DNA from: Hawksworthiomyces lignivorus | Taxonomy: Eukaryota; Ascomycota; Sordariomycetes; Ophiostomatales; Ophiostomataceae | Direction: 5' to 3' | Length of the DNA stretch: 64,000 nt | Assembly: GCA_002917075.1 (NCBI GenBank) | Contig: NTMA01000049.1 | Coordinates: forward strand, 1-64,000 | Shown here: piece after piece, positions 43,909-57,481 of the stretch | Position numbering within the stretch: the stretch's first letter is position 1 | Layout: every line of letters begins with the position of its first letter | The notes under the pieces: model-generated | Told to the model about the DNA's origin: nothing | The model's database searches: none | Seen by the model: only the letters and a program-made list of their open reading frames with translations | Made by a program: the position numbers and the translations under genes

Positions 43909-46900
43909 ATGTAAGTCTTACCCGCATTTTTGATTTTCCTATTTTTTTGTTCTGCACTTTTCCTGTTCTACGCTTGTACTGTTTGAATTTCATTTCCTCT
44001 GCATCGTTTCTGTTGTATTGGGGCGAAGAAGAAAGCAATGTTCTGGCCGTTAAGCCAACGAAATTGCCCTTCTTCCCCACAGCCCAGTTCTGGGATCTTC
44101 CCCCTGACCCCCGGGCTAACCTGACCGAACCTGCGAACAGGAAGTTCGGCAAGCAGATCCAAAAAAGGCAGCTCGAGGTCCCAGAGTATGCCGCCAGCTT
44201 TGTTAACTACAAGGCGCTGAAGAAGGTGAGTTCTTGAACACATGGGGGGCGATGAAATAAAAACTTGTGCGCTGTTGCGCAGAAGAGAGAACCCTTTGCC
44301 AGCAGGGCAGAAGTGAGAGAGAGGCAAATAAAGGCTTTTGGATGCAGCTAGATGAAAAGGATCACCGGCAAGCCATGCCACTCAGCTGTGGCGAACCTCA
44401 TATGCAATATTTGCTGGCTGTTTACTAACAAAAACCCGCACTCCCAACCGTCCAGCTCATCAAGAAACTTTCGGCCACACCCACCCTCAGCGCCCAGAAT
44501 GATCTTCTCCGCTCGGCAACTCCTATAGATTCTCAGGCCGCGCTTCAAGCCAACAAAGCGACATTCTTTTTCCAGCTTGTAAGTCAAACGTTCCATCACG
44601 CTCGTGGGAACTGCCGCTGCTGCCGTCGCAGACCTCGTGCACGCGCCCTCCCTCCCAACCTGGGAATGCTACTAATCAAGACGGGACAGGAACGAGAGCT
44701 CGAAAAAGTCAATGCCTTCTACCTGCAAAAGGAGGCCGAGGTGAGTTTCCCTTTTTATTGATTTTTTTTTTCCCCTTTTGCGTTCTCTCATCGATGACTT
44801 TCATCTCCTCCGCGGTCCTGGTCAACGACTCTCATCTTTCTGATGCCATTCAACAGCTCAAAGTCCGCCTCAAAACACTCCTCGACAAGAAAAAGGTCCT
44901 TCGATCACGAGGCAATGGCATCTCCCGTCGGTCTGCCAAGTTTACCACCCTACAGGAGGGCTTCCAGCAGTTTGCAAATGATCTCAACAAGCTGCAACAG
45001 TTCGTCGAGATAAACGGCACTGCCTTTTCCAAAATTCTTAAGAAATGGGACAAAACATCCAAGTCTAAGACGAAGGAGTTGTATCTCTCGCGCGCCGTCG
45101 AAGTCCAGCCTTTCTTCAATCCCACCGTCATCAGCGAGCTTTCCGATCAGGCTACGACAAGCCTACAGGAGCTTGGCGCCTGGGCCGAAGGCGACAGCGA
45201 GGTTCGTTTCGACAGCCGGCCTCAGCAGCCTGACCACATCGTCAGCAGTCAGCATCTGTTAGGTACCGACGAGGGCGATGCCGATTCGCTTCTGCTGGAC
45301 ACCGTTCTCGCGGGTCATCTCGACTCCTTGCGCGACCTCCTGGGCCGCATGCGTGCTGCTGTCGCAGATGCGAGCGGCAATGATGATGGCAGCGGCAACA
45401 ATCTGGACATCTCTCTGATGGAACGCGTGACGCGCACCTTTTTGGCATCTATTAACGAAGGATCCCGAGATGCTTTGCAAATTCTGATCGACACTGGTCT
45501 TGTTGACGTGCAGAGTGAAGATGATATAAACGAGCGGAATTGCTTGCATCAGGCTACTATATATGGAAACAACTTCGTGCTTGATTTTGGCCTCTCGCAT
45601 GGTGTTTCCGTTATTCGGACAGATGTGTATGGCCGTGTTCCTTTGCATTATGCGAGCATGCATGGCCGCTTGGATATGCTCGATGCCTTGCTCGATGGTA
45701 AGTGGAGGGGATCGCATTTTAAATGGCGACGTTCTCTTCATTTTCTGTGGCTAACTTCCTGAATTAGTTGGCCCTGAAGCGATCGATCTGATTGATCACG
45801 ACAACTTTACGCCCCTGATTCACGCTATTATTCACGGACATCTAGATTGTGTCAGCCGTCTTCTTGAGAAGTCTGCCCGCATCGATCCTATCTCCGACGC
45901 CGACCACGTTCCCCTCAACTTGGCCTGTGAGCACGGGTCTGATGCTGTCGTGGAGCTTCTGCTGAAGCACGGTGCCCGGATCCTTCCTGACGCTGAGGGG
46001 CTCTACCCTCAGCATCTTGTTGCCCGTGCCGGCCGCGCCCCGACTCTCTTGCTTCTTCTTCAACAGTACGGCGCCGACCTAAACCAAGTGGATAGACTGT
46101 ATGGATGGACTCCATTGGTACATGCAGCAAGCGAAGGAAACGTTCCCTGTCTGCAAGCTCTGTTGGAAGCTGGCGTGGATCCCAACATCCGCGATGAAAA
46201 AGATTTGCCAGCCATGTACTACGCCGCATGGGAAGGCCATCTCCAATGCATGGCTCTTCTAACTCCGTTCAGCAACAGCAGAAGAAGCAACAAACCTCGA
46301 GAAAGTCCTTTTGGCTTGAAACCGTCAGTTGATCTTGCCAGCGACAGCTTTGGGGCCCATGGCAGTGGCAGCAGCACGGCACCGGGTCCTATGGCCTTGG
46401 ATCCAGATGCCATCCCCATCCTAGAGCTGCCTCCGCCGATCATTCCGCTGCGGCGCTATGGCCACAACTTCCTTGACACAAAGACTGTCGTTCAGATTAA
46501 CTTTGAGGATCAAAATGGAGAGCCTCCACTAGTCTTCTTCCACGACGGAAAGTATCCGGCAGCCCGGTTGACGATTTCCTCCAAGGTTGCAGACCTGATC
46601 CCCAAAAACATCATGCTTCCATTCCAGGAGGACACGAGGCTTGTCTTTTTCCAGGTCGACAACCTAGACTCTTTTGTTCTTGATTTCGATGTATTTCCGA
46701 CTTACGGCGCGAAGGTTATTGCGAAAACAGTTGCCCTACCAAGTACGTTCAGGACCCAAACGGGCAATTCTGGCAGCAGCTGCTGTCTGCCGTTGTTTGA
46801 CCCGCGGCTGCGTGCCATTGGCCAAATTAGCTTCCATACTCAGGTGATCAAGCCGTTCCCTGGCAAGCCGCTGGAGATTGCCGACTTCGAGACGTACTGG

Positions 46901-47945
46901 AAAGCCACGAGCCAGCTGGAGGGCCACCCGAGCACGTTCATTGCAGGCTCCAGTCTGTCTGGGGACTATGTGCGGCTTTACGTGCAGCACACGAGCGATG
47001 GCGTTCCTGTGTTGTGGCCTTCGTGGACAGTTCGTTGTGGCGGAGTTACAGCTCTCGTCGGTGGCGCCGTTGACAATAGCAGTGTCATTGATGTCCCTGT
47101 TGCACGCCTCAGCTATGATCAGTTCCGCACAGCTACGACTTCGGCGCCCGGCCGGCCAAATCTCGAGGCTTTGCCGACATTCCCGGTTGACGCAGTGGCT
47201 CATGTACACCGCGTTCTAGCAACATCTGGCGTGGCGCTGCGTGATGCGCTCGCTCTGCTACCGGCTGGAATGCACGTAAACCTACAGATCCTATATCCGA
47301 GCACCGATGAGGAGCGAATGTTGGGCCTGGGGGGTGCCGGCAGCGTGGACCTCAACACTAGTGTCGACGCCATCCTGGCCGTGGTATTCGATCATGCGCG
47401 AGCGCAGCGTGCCCACACGCCCGATGTGGTGCGGTCTGTCGTATTCAGTTCGTATAATCCGAGCCTGTGCACCGCCATCAATTGGAAGCAGCCGAACTTC
47501 CCCGTCTTCTTATGCAATGACCTCGGCCGCGAGGACGACGCCATAGTCGCGGCAGCAGTTCCTGATGGTATTTGGAGCAGCGGCAGGCGGACAGCTTCAG
47601 TGAAAGAGGTGGTTCGCACTGCACAGAGCAACAATTTTATAGGGCTGATATGCAGCTCGAGACTTTTGGTATATTTGGCCCCTTTACGTCACTTTCTACT
47701 ATATTGACTCAGTTTTCTTTTTCTTGGGAATGGATGAATGCTAACATTTTCTCGCAAAGGATATGGTCCCAGCGTTGGTGGATGCTATCAAGTCCCAGGG
47801 TTTGGCGCTTGTCGTTGACAAATCAAGCGAGCCGGTGCAAGAGACGGGCCCGATGGCCGACCCATTCGCGCGGCTGCCCCAGGGAGTTGACGGTGTGTTG
47901 AAGAGTGACGGTGTTTTGCGATTTAATGAATCCATAGACATGTAG
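43909..47945 (+). CDS. nuc-2: NUC-2 / PHO81 phosphate-pathway CDK inhibitor
   Basis: Signals phosphate starvation by inhibiting the PHO85/PHO80-type kinase. Exons are 43909-43910, 44141-44225, 44456-44578, 44690-44740, 44857-45697, 45768-47668 and 47760-47945; total 1062 residues. The start codon is split: AT in exon 1, G from exon 2, giving MKFGKQIQKRQLEVPEY. The first intron (43911-44140) has a GTAAGT donor and a CTAAC branch point at 44116. The SPX domain covers about 1-170, with KALKKLIKKL and the inositol-pyrophosphate-binding helix KILKKWDK. Ankyrin repeats follow at about 230-530 (RVPLHYASMHGRLDMLDALL, GWTPLVHAASEGNVPCLQAL). The C-terminal 450 residues resemble a glycerophosphodiester phosphodiesterase domain without an obvious active site. 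No in-frame ATG lies upstream. Confidence 0.96.
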
Positions 47946-49752
47946 GAAATGGACAAACCGGCAGGGATTGCGATTAGAAGAGAGGACGGATGGCGTGAAC
48001 AGAAGGATAATGAGAGCTTACGACGGTAAGCTCTGCGGAGTCAAAGGAGGTTTTGTTCTGGATGGGGCAGGCAGTTTCCAAGAGACACCTTTTATCCGAA
48101 CTACTGAGGGACTAAAATGGATTGGACGAGACATACAGAAAAAAGAGGAGGAGCCAAAAGCAACATACCCCCAAACACATCCCCTTTCAACGTGAGGCTA
48201 TAGTCTTTTCATAGATCAATGCAATTTTTCAAGCAAGTCACATACGAAAGATCAGAGTTCAGCTAAAGTAGAGAAGACGCGCGTGATTGTACTCAATCTA
48301 TTGCCGGTAGTCTGGGAGAACGAGCTGTAACGGGGGTATACAGAAAAGAAGCTTTCAACTCTCATGGCCTGAATATATATGCGCGAATATTCTCGATCGT
48401 CACTTCGCCATCTTTACTCTATATCACAATTCACTTCTTTCGTAGTGATCTCTGACCTTTTCTACCATGGTTCCGAATTACCTCACTTTGCATCATCATA
48501 ATCAATAAATTCCCTTGGAAATTATAGCGGAATGTGATAACATATATGATATATAACGATGTATGTCTTAAGAATTCTGAAAAAAACTACTTTCAGCCCC
48601 AGAACCAGGACGACTCTGCCCATAGTCTTAGAGATGCTCTGTGATGTGAAAACAGGCTTGTTTATATATCTTTATTCTTGTCCTTGGATGCCTCAATCCT
48701 TGCACCGAGAAGATTAACTGTAAACTGTGGTCTAGGAAAACCCAGGGCAAGCCACCCTCAATAACTTTCTACGTGGCTGCACACCACGCCTTCCTGACTC
48801 CTCCTGCCATAATGTGAATCGATGGGCAACGGCCATTTATGTTTCGTATTGTCATTTCTCTTTTTCGAGGCCGTGACCATTTGGGCTCCATGACAGGAGA
48901 TTGAAAAGGGGATTCGTTGGCTTGCTTGCTTTGGACCATCCGGTGGCAGATGCTTCAGTAAAACAGAGCGTTTCCTCTTCGATCCTGTTCTGTGCCCCCC
49001 TTTTTCTTTCCAAAGTTAAAGAAGATGAGCTACCTATACTTGGATTCTAGAAGATAGGTAGCAAAAACGAGAAAGAACCGCATGGAGGAAAAACTTATCA
49101 AGTGCAATAATAACAAAGAAAAGGCAGATCCACTTCCCAAGATCCTTTTCAAACTCTGTATGAAGATTGCCCCCTATCATAGGGAGAGCAACTCCGTTAG
49201 GATTTTCTCAGATTTATTGAATATACTTTTTTGATGGTTCAGAAGAAGGTATAGAACGTAAATGAGAAAGATGTGCAGTTAATGCAAAGAATAAGGCAGA
49301 AGGGAAAAAAAATAAGCAGAATATGGCAATCGAAATCAGAGTAACGACAATATCAAATACCAAAGAAGATTTTTAAAAAAAAAAAACCAAAAAAAAAACA
49401 AGTTCTAAGAACCAGGAGATTGAATATGGGATAAAAGAGAGAAATATTGAGACCCTCAAAATTACCACGAAATATAGACAAAGAAAGCAAAAGAGAAAAG
49501 AAGTCGCCCTGGAAGGCAATCGATTTTCGTCAGAACTTGCTTGGAAAGGAAGAGAAAGCCATCGTTTCTAATGCTTCATCTGTCCAGAAGAAATAGCGAA
49601 TGACGCGAAAGGATCCAAGAGAGAACCGAAACGGCTGAAGGAAATTTCCTGCATATTGATGATAGTAGAAATATGAAGATCGAAACTCGCAGCCTAAGGA
49701 CAAGGCGTCACAGGAAGGCCATAAAAACCCGAGCAACGAAGAATCAATTAAT
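47946..49752. other. Convergent spacer nuc-2 / YPD1
   Basis: About 1.8 kb, AT-rich with A runs near 49375-49400, between convergent genes. No gene seen; longer than needed for two 3' UTRs. Confidence 0.55.
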
Positions 49753-50232
49753 CTAGCTCTCGCTAAAAAAATCGTTCATCTTCACCTGGACAATGGCCAT
49801 ATTCGATTTGGCAGCCTTTAGCGCTTCCGTTATACGCGCCAGGCAAACTTCCTCATCGGTTTCATCGGTACCATCGAGGTTCATCTTCTTGCCATATTGT
49901 TGGATGGCCTGGCAGTGATCTCTGACTTTCACGAAACCTAGAGCTGCTGAAGATCCCTTCAGGAAATGGCCGAGGTCAGACAGAGTTAAGAGCTCTTTCG
50001 TGTTGCTTTAGAAGTGAGAGAGAACAGGCCGTTAGTAGAGAAAGCAGAAAACGAGCCAAGAAGGATAGCGAGCCTACAGTGACTTATCCATCTTCTCAAA
50101 CGTATCCTTAGCTTGGGTAAAGTAGTCGTAGACAAGGGCTTTGCTAAATTCACGATTCTGTGGGCTCTCGTCCAGTTCTAGGATCTGAGAGAATGCTGCA
50201 TTGTCGACGACGTCCCCGAATTCAAGAGACAT
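49753..50232 (-). CDS. YPD1: Histidine phosphotransfer protein (Ypd1 type)
   Basis: Carries phosphate from hybrid histidine kinases to the Ssk1 and Skn7 response regulators, upstream of the HOG MAP-kinase pathway. Exons on the minus strand are 50232-50078 and 50005-49753, giving 135 residues, with a CTAAC branch point in the intron. The HPt core SDLGHFLKGSSAALGFVKVR carries the phospho-accepting His65. The helix before it (REFSKALVYDYFTQAKDTFE) and those after (DHCQAIQQYG, EVCLARITEALKAAKSNMAI) complete the four-helix bundle. It begins MSLEFGDVVDNAAFSQILEL, typical of the fungal family. It is convergent with nuc-2 and probably has a long, spliced 5' leader. Confidence 0.93.
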
Positions 50233-50301
50233 TTTGGATAGTTCTGACGGATAGTGATCCTAAAATTGACTGCTGCTGGAGAGTTGAAATCAAGGGATGC
50301 C

Positions 50302-50485
50302 CTACGGTGCAAACATGTTAGCCCTAGAAGTCTCAGGAAAACAAACACGAAGAGCTCAAGGCCGTTTATACTGTAAACGAACAGAGTAGATGAGCTAGAC
50401 GAACTCAAGGCTTGCCAATAATATACGACATAGAAAAAAAAGATGAGAATAAAGACAGACTTGGATCAGGCGGGCTGGAGCATAC
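50302..50485 (-). other. Probable 5' UTR intron of YPD1
   Basis: Minus strand: a CTAAC branch point at 50317-50321 precedes a GTAG acceptor ending at 50302, 70 bases before the start codon. Candidate donors are GTATGC at 50485 or GTAAGT at 51252; the nearer one is used for these coordinates. Confidence 0.35.
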
Positions 50486-51751
50486 AATAAAGCTAAGACA
50501 ACAAAATGGCCCTCGTAGAAAAACCAGAACAAAATGAAGACGATAATCTGATGGGTAGAAGGTGGTCGAGAATAGGGCTGCAGTGGTCTGCGTTCACTTG
50601 TACGTGTCCAACGCGGAAAAAGCTGAGAGAAGATGAAAACCGGAGTACGGAATACAGCGAGATGTCTCAAAATGCGCAAGAAATTACAAAGCAGGGCAAG
50701 CGGGACGCAATAAAATAGATGGACCTTTTACCACCGGGAGTGTCCGTAGGCCAGAACAAAGACAGAACTTTGTTGACATTCCTTGGTGGTACGCCTGGTC
50801 ATCGAAAAAGGGGGGCCAGGCCAGATACAGAGGGAATCGGAAAGAACAATGGAAGAACCCCGCGGTCCTAAAGACAGCTCTAAGCTGCCTTTGTGGCAAG
50901 AAACGGTGAAAGATGGACAGACAGCAACGATGTGACGCGGGTGGGGGGGGGGAAGGGAGGGCATGAGGGATGAGGGAGGTATGGAAAGATGGAGCAAGCC
51001 GAGCAATCAGATAATCTTGGTCGAATAAAATATTGACAAATCCCAGCATTGGATACGATGACGTCCAGAGATCCGCATGAAATAAAGTTAAGGAATCGAG
51101 CGGCGCCAAGAAAGAATGGTATACATAGAATGAGTGTGATAAGATGGGCAGCAACAAGAAGAAAGACAGGGAGAGCAGATTGGGTTTGCATTGGGCTTGT
51201 GCAAAGATGCAAAAGAAGCATGTTGAAGACGAATTCAGACAGTGAGACTTACAGATCAGAAATAGTCCCGAGAGACACGTACGTTGCCGCTGATGGCACG
51301 CGGGATATCGGCGGGTACGGATCAACGGACGCAACAAAAGAAAGGGACTCTTTTGTAGGAAGTGACTGTATATGGCAGTTATTCGTGGTAATAGGGCTGA
51401 TCGCCGATTGGAGGAGAAGACGGTCCGCGAAGTGATTTTCTGGAGCGGGTTCGGGATGCGCAGACGATCCTTGGAAGCTCGCGCTGTTTGTCTGATCTTT
51501 TTTTTGATCTTGTCTGATCTTGTGCCCGGTCTTTGGCTACAAGACTGCTGCTGCTTTAACACTGTCCTTCTGGCAAGCAGCTAAATGGGTATTCGCTCTG
51601 TTCACTTGGTGGTGCACGCTTTCCTGCTGGCCTATGGGTTTCTTATTTATTGTGATAGTTCCTGGTCCAGACGGCCTCAGAATAATACCGTTTGGCGAAG
51701 AGTGTGATGAGAAGATTACAAGCCACCTGGACTCTCCTGCAAGCAAATTAA

Positions 51752-51789
<38 letters not shown>

Positions 51790-54700
51790 TAAGGGTAGAG
51801 ACGAAGTCAACGAACGAGAAAGAACAGAGGTCAAGAGAAGCAGAAAAGAAAATAAAATAAAAAATGGATGTGTGTCTGGGAGACAAAAACAAAAAGAGAC
51901 AACTCGGAGACCTGGGCTAACCGTCAAGTCCAAATAGGGTTTGGCTCTGGTGCTCTTTTTATTCGAAGTGGTGTGCTTGCTTGATAAGTGGCCGTAGAGA
52001 GCCGCCTTTAGGGAAAGGGAGAAGGGGGGACAGAGAGGGAGTACGTGTAAGGTGTAGAGGAGGTTTGCACAATAGAAGAGAAGCATATGAGAAATAAGAG
52101 AGATATTGGGAAAGGGGGGGTTAGGTTTGACAGTGATAGACAAGGGACTAAGAGAGAGTGAGAGGAGGTTTCTGGGTTTACACGGATAATTTTGTAGTTG
52201 ATTGTTGGTTACTCTTCTTTGGGAAAGCACGCACGGCTGTCGAAGAAAAAAGGCCGAATTTGCTTCACCCCTCTCTCTTTACTTCTCTATTAGACCACTT
52301 ATCCCCCCCTCTCCCCTTCTCTTTTCAGTCCCCCACCACTAATACGCGTGCTCGTAGGGAGAGGCTGCTGGTTCCCTTGTTTAACAAACGTCAAGCCCGC
52401 TAGCAGCTTATTATGGAACCTGTGGTGTGAGAACCCGCTCCAAGTTTGCCCCAAGCACAATAGCCATGTTCCACTGGTGCCATGAAACTAACGTCTTATA
52501 ACACAGTGTGGTGGTTTTCTTCTGCTTCTTTCTTATTCTTTACTCTTTTAGAAGGCTCGGAATCTGCGGCTTATCTCGTAAATGTCATTATGCTTGCTAT
52601 GCTTCATGCGGAGTAGCAACTAGGTCTAAGCTGAAATATCAGGCAAGAGACGACTTCTTGTGGAAATGCAATAAACCGTTTACTCGCCCTTCTCTGGGGA
52701 CTCTCTCCACAACAAGCAGGTGATGAGAATCGCTGTTGTCATGTGAAAGATGCATGGGTTGATAATAGCGCATCCATTGACTCGCTTTCGTCCCTGTGCT
52801 GCGAGCTTTATTGTACTTTCTCCATTCTCCCCAGCGACAGAAACCTGCAAGTTAGGGTTTTTTTTTTAAAGACTTCACTTGGCTCCGGAACCACAAGCCT
52901 TAGAGCATCAAGAGAAAGCCCTGTATGACCAAATAAACCCTTTGTCAGCCTATCCGCCTTGCCTATCCCTTTCTTGTCCTCGTCCCGTCGGGACTTCCTA
53001 GCTGTGCTTTTCTTAATTGCTATTTTCGTATTCTGTTGCTACTTGGTATGTGTGTATATATGAAGACATACCCCATCCGGTTGTGAGCCCTCCCCATTTG
53101 TGTTGATATGCAGCTCTACTTTACCAGAAAGAGCAGGGCTGAAGCCACAGCGTGCTCCTCTGCCCGGCGAAACGCTTAGGAGGCAGGTCCCTTCTTGACC
53201 CTTCACCCCGCTATCGTTTTCTCGCTGCCCCGCTCTCGTGCCGCCACTATTGCCCATGTTGGTCCTATTTTCCCAACTAATACCTTGGCCGGGTAGGGAT
53301 CGGCGAGGAGCCTCTAAGTACTTATCCCATGTCTGTCCATTTTTACTTCCGCTAAATTGTTGTCCCCAAAATCCCTATATTTCTGTCTCGGCGTGCTCTT
53401 TGTTCTTTTCATCCGAAATGGCAGTCAAATAGGGAATTTAATGTACAGGATGGCCGCTGCACGGAAGAACAGACCACCGGAAGAAGGCAGGCGGATCTTT
53501 TGACGTATCATAAGCATATTCGGTACTGGCTAAGAGGCTCCCCACCTGATTCAGCTCTATGACGCAATGGTTCCACCCGCAAACCCAAGCATTTCGACCG
53601 CCTACCGCCTGCAGAAGCTTCTTTCTATGCAGACGTAGTTAGGGGAGAAAGGCGTGTATTTGCCGCTTCGCTACAATGGCCCTTTCTTTTTTTTTTTTTT
53701 TTCCTTTCAGCGGAGCTAGCCTCCCTAAGGTGCAGAGGACACGTAGAATGTGTAAATCCTGCGGCAGTTCTCGGGCTCTACTCTTCTAAGGCTTCTGGTC
53801 CACGGGAGCATCCAGACGATATCGCGGCATATGGCCTTCGACGGGGAAACACGAGCATGTTCATTCGCCTCAGGGATACCGATATACGTACGTAGAGTAC
53901 ATGAGGTTGCCGGCATCTTGCCTATTCTGTCATCTCAAAAGCCTCATCCGTCGCAATCCTGCCAATTCCCGCCCCCAATCCTTCCTCCCGCCCGCCCTCC
54001 ATACTAGCTTGCGCCTCTCAAAATCGTCCTCCTTGCGTCCTGCTCGCTCGTTCTGCCGACTCACCGCCATCTATGCTTTGGGCCGTCTTCCCCCTTTCTT
54101 GCCGGAATGGCTTTGACTGCCCCTCTCCATGGAACGCTGGTATTGCCATTAGCATACACGATATTGTCTGTCAGCGACATTCAATCTCGTTTCATTTCAC
54201 AATCTGCTTTCTATTTTCCACATAGGCTGGATCCCTTGACCGGACGCTTCTATAGAATATTCGTACTGTATAGCACCAGCTCCGCATAAAAAGAGGCCTT
54301 GCTTTCCACAAATGGGCGAGACAGCTCGCCGGAGAAGTTCAAAGCGCAGTGGTTGCATGAAGGGTCCGGCCTGAGCGGTCATTGGTGGGCAGTTTGCAAC
54401 TGCGGAATTCTCAACGGCGCACGAAAACAGAGAGGAGCACCATGGTAAACGAGTAGCTCACACAGATCTCCAAATCAAGAGCGCTATTTCATCGTTTAGC
54501 TCGGTGAGAGCCAACTATGGAGTACAGCGGTGTGTGGCTCTGTACCTGTACCAAAAACTGGAAATCACATCGAACCCATCGAGTTAGGCTGCACCTGGTC
54601 TTGTCTAGCCTGAAAAGAAGTACGACGTATGTTATTATGATATGAAGGTGAATGCTATCAAGCAGACTTGATGACTTGCGCCACCCCTCTTTTATGGTCC

Positions 54701-57481
54701 TTTCATATTATTTGTTTCCCTGCGTGTCTTTTCTATCTCAAGTCGTAAAAAATACCTTTCTACGGCACAACCCGCTGCTGTTCTAAAAAGAGGCAACAGG
54801 AACACAGGGCACCAACGCCGTTCGCACAGCATCCTCTCGACGTCATAATAGCCTGCTCCCTGGTCCACCCGAGTGTCATCAGACGTTCCACTGCATCTGC
54901 AAGACGCGAGGGGGGGAAGCAATAACCCCCACTGCATTAAATATGTCTCCTTCTGGCCATGCCAATCAGCAGCCGGCGGGATCTCTCCCAGCACCATGTG
55001 GAGTTCTCAAATTTCCGTTCCCTTCTCCGTGGACACACCGAGCGACCACAATCGTCCTCTCGCCTCGACGAGAATCACTTTCTCCAAGACAGCCCGGCTG
55101 CAAGCAGAAATAATCGACGGCTTCATGCGACCAGAGCAGCTCTCGCTTAGGACGTACGGCATATCCTTTTTTGCTTTTGAGGTATGCCCTAGAACCAAAA
55201 TCCATAATCTCATTTCTCGGATCATTACGTTAGGCCCAACGTAGCTTATCCACGTAGATGTTGGTCCCTTCCTAAGTCCAATTCGAGGTATCGCAGAAGG
55301 AGACCATCTCCCTTAAAGCCATACGATGCCATCAAGCTAGAACATGAAGGAAAAGAACTCGCCCAAATCCTTTTTTACCTTGAAAAATACAGTGCTAGTC
55401 GCACATTGCGTCCGGAAGTCGGCACCGCTTGTCGTTCTTGGACTCTGCCAAGCCTGGTCAATTTCTTCTATTGGTACAAAACTTTGCGTCTCTCGCTCAA
55501 CTCCACCTTATACCAGAATGCGTGCCCAGCCCGGCAGTAACTAAGAAAAAATACGGAGTAGGCGACTCTACATTTCAACGCCCACATCTGCAGGAAAAAC
55601 TACTTTGTGGGGAGAGCGTCTTTGAGAAGTCCCCCCGAGCCAAGCTGCGCGGTATTTTCCTGGGCGTGGCTCGACACCTACATAGTATACATTGGGTTGG
55701 AGCAGCTTCTGCTGGGCTTTTTGGCGTAGTTGTTCCTGCAATCGCCGAAGCGGAACCGGCCGGCCAGCCCGTCTCTAGGGTCGCGAGCTTCTTCAAATTG
55801 CCTGGATTACACATGCCCAACATAAATGTTTAGTGCTAATGCCTTTTCTCTCGTAATTAGCCATGACGTTTTCTAGGTAACACATGAGCCGCTCTAGCAG
55901 CAGCTGCCAAAGTCTCTCTTTACGCCGGCGTAATTTTTTTTTCTTTCTTTTAAGTCAAAAGGGCTTTTTGCTGGCCTCGTTTGGCTCGTGTGGCCACTGT
56001 TGTTCAAAGGTAGCTTTGGCCCTGAAATGATTCCCATTCTGACGTAGCAAGTACTATCCGCTAGCTCTCTCACATAGTAGCTTGGATGCGATTGTTATGC
56101 CACCTAAACCAAGACCTTGTCTCTTGTTCCCAATGATCTTGGCACCTAGCTGTGGACTGCGGAGCTCGAGTTTTGTCCGCCGCGGCATGCGGACTTGTGT
56201 CCATAAACAGTCAGAATCCTGTTGGCACTGGAGAGTCATATATAAAGATGAGGACATCTAGAGCGAAATAAGAAGAGCTATGGGACAGAGAGTCAAATCA
56301 TGCTAGTTGAAATATCAGGCAAAAAGGCAACTTCAGGAAAATGAAGCTGTCTAACTTCTGGCTGGGCCAACTTCTTACTACCTCTAGATGATGCAATAAA
56401 AGCGAAGGCTAAGAACCGCCTGCTCCAACTCGGGCAGCTGCTGCCGGGATGCCGTTTTTTTCCCCTTTTTTTATTCGGTTGCATCGTGACACTCGAACCC
56501 CCAAAACCGGTTTTTTGCACATGCGCCACACGTCGGAACATGCACATGCCTCTTGTCGACGGCGTATCTTAGGGTCAAAAGACCTGGCCAGACTGGCCAT
56601 GCCACTATCACAGTTGCAAGGGGGCGCGTGAGACATTCACGTCAGCATAAAGCCTCACCTTTCAGCAACGATTTTGGGTGCTGTCGAGTTGCAGCCTGAT
56701 CTGAGAGGAAATCCTCTGTCGACGAGCATGCTTTCTTCTCTACGGAAGGCTTTATCCTTGTTTTCTCTCCTACTTCCACAGTACGGAGGAGCATAGCTTA
56801 GTTAGAGAAGCAAATGACGTCGGATGTCGACGATCTATCAGTGTTTCCAAAACCATCCCATCCAGCAGATTCGTGTCCTTTCTGTTTTTTATCCCTTTCT
56901 TTTACCGTACCGCCTTGCTATTTGCCCAAAATGAGCAGCTGCAGGATGTGGCACATTAGGACACTAGCATTTGGTATATGACACAGAGAGAGAATTATTT
57001 CCTCTGCGGCCAGGTCACGTCTTGAGGGCACCAACAAGCGGGAGCTTCTCTTGGCATTTCCACATCCCCGAGGGGGAGTCTTCGTAGAGAGGCATGGAAA
57101 AACAAAAAAAAAACCCCGCCAATGAGAGATGTCTTGCGTCGTCGTGATAGTTCAGCAATAAGAATTTATAACGAGACCATAATGAACTTTGGAGATCTCT
57201 CGGTTAACCTCTTACCACAGCCGAACTCCTTAGAGACGGATTGGCAAAGCAGCCTTAGTCTCAGCATTTGAGTTTACGTATTGGAACTCCAAGGTTCTAG
57301 AGTCCATGATTCACCAATGAGAGGAGTTGCACAAGACATAGGATGATGATACACACGAGAAACTAGTAAGAGGGCCGGACCTGACCGCAGAGAGTTCTGG
57401 ATAAAAGAAGCCTATTACTTTGGTATGGTGGCCGTGGCCTACCACATGTTTCGTTTATTTGTGGTTTTGTCTTTTTCATAT
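50486..57481. other. Seven-kilobase gene desert upstream of YPD1
   Basis: No gene supported. From about 50600 to 52150 the + strand is GA-rich, hence CT-rich in the sense of YPD1, which fits a long leader. The rest (52200-57400) has only scattered short frames. T runs occur near 53686 and one TACGGAGTA at 55552. It could hold a non-coding RNA or a fast-evolving small gene that I cannot see. Confidence 0.45.
51752..51789. repeat. (GA)n microsatellite
   Basis: About 27 bases of perfect GA followed by an interrupted copy, in the upstream region of YPD1. Confidence 0.9.

Noticed and set aside
50684..51562. 292-codon minus-strand open frame upstream of YPD1
   Set aside because: Dominated by Ser, Leu, Phe, Pro and Cys from CT-rich DNA, with no motif. 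It is best explained as the pyrimidine-rich sense leader of YPD1.
55429..55833. 134-codon plus-strand frame in the gene desert
   Set aside because: Overlapped by similar-length frames on both strands and lacks any recognisable domain.
56480..56520. Reverse-strand GGTTCGAGT resembling a tRNA B box
   Set aside because: The flanking bases do not pair into a T arm and no cloverleaf is possible.
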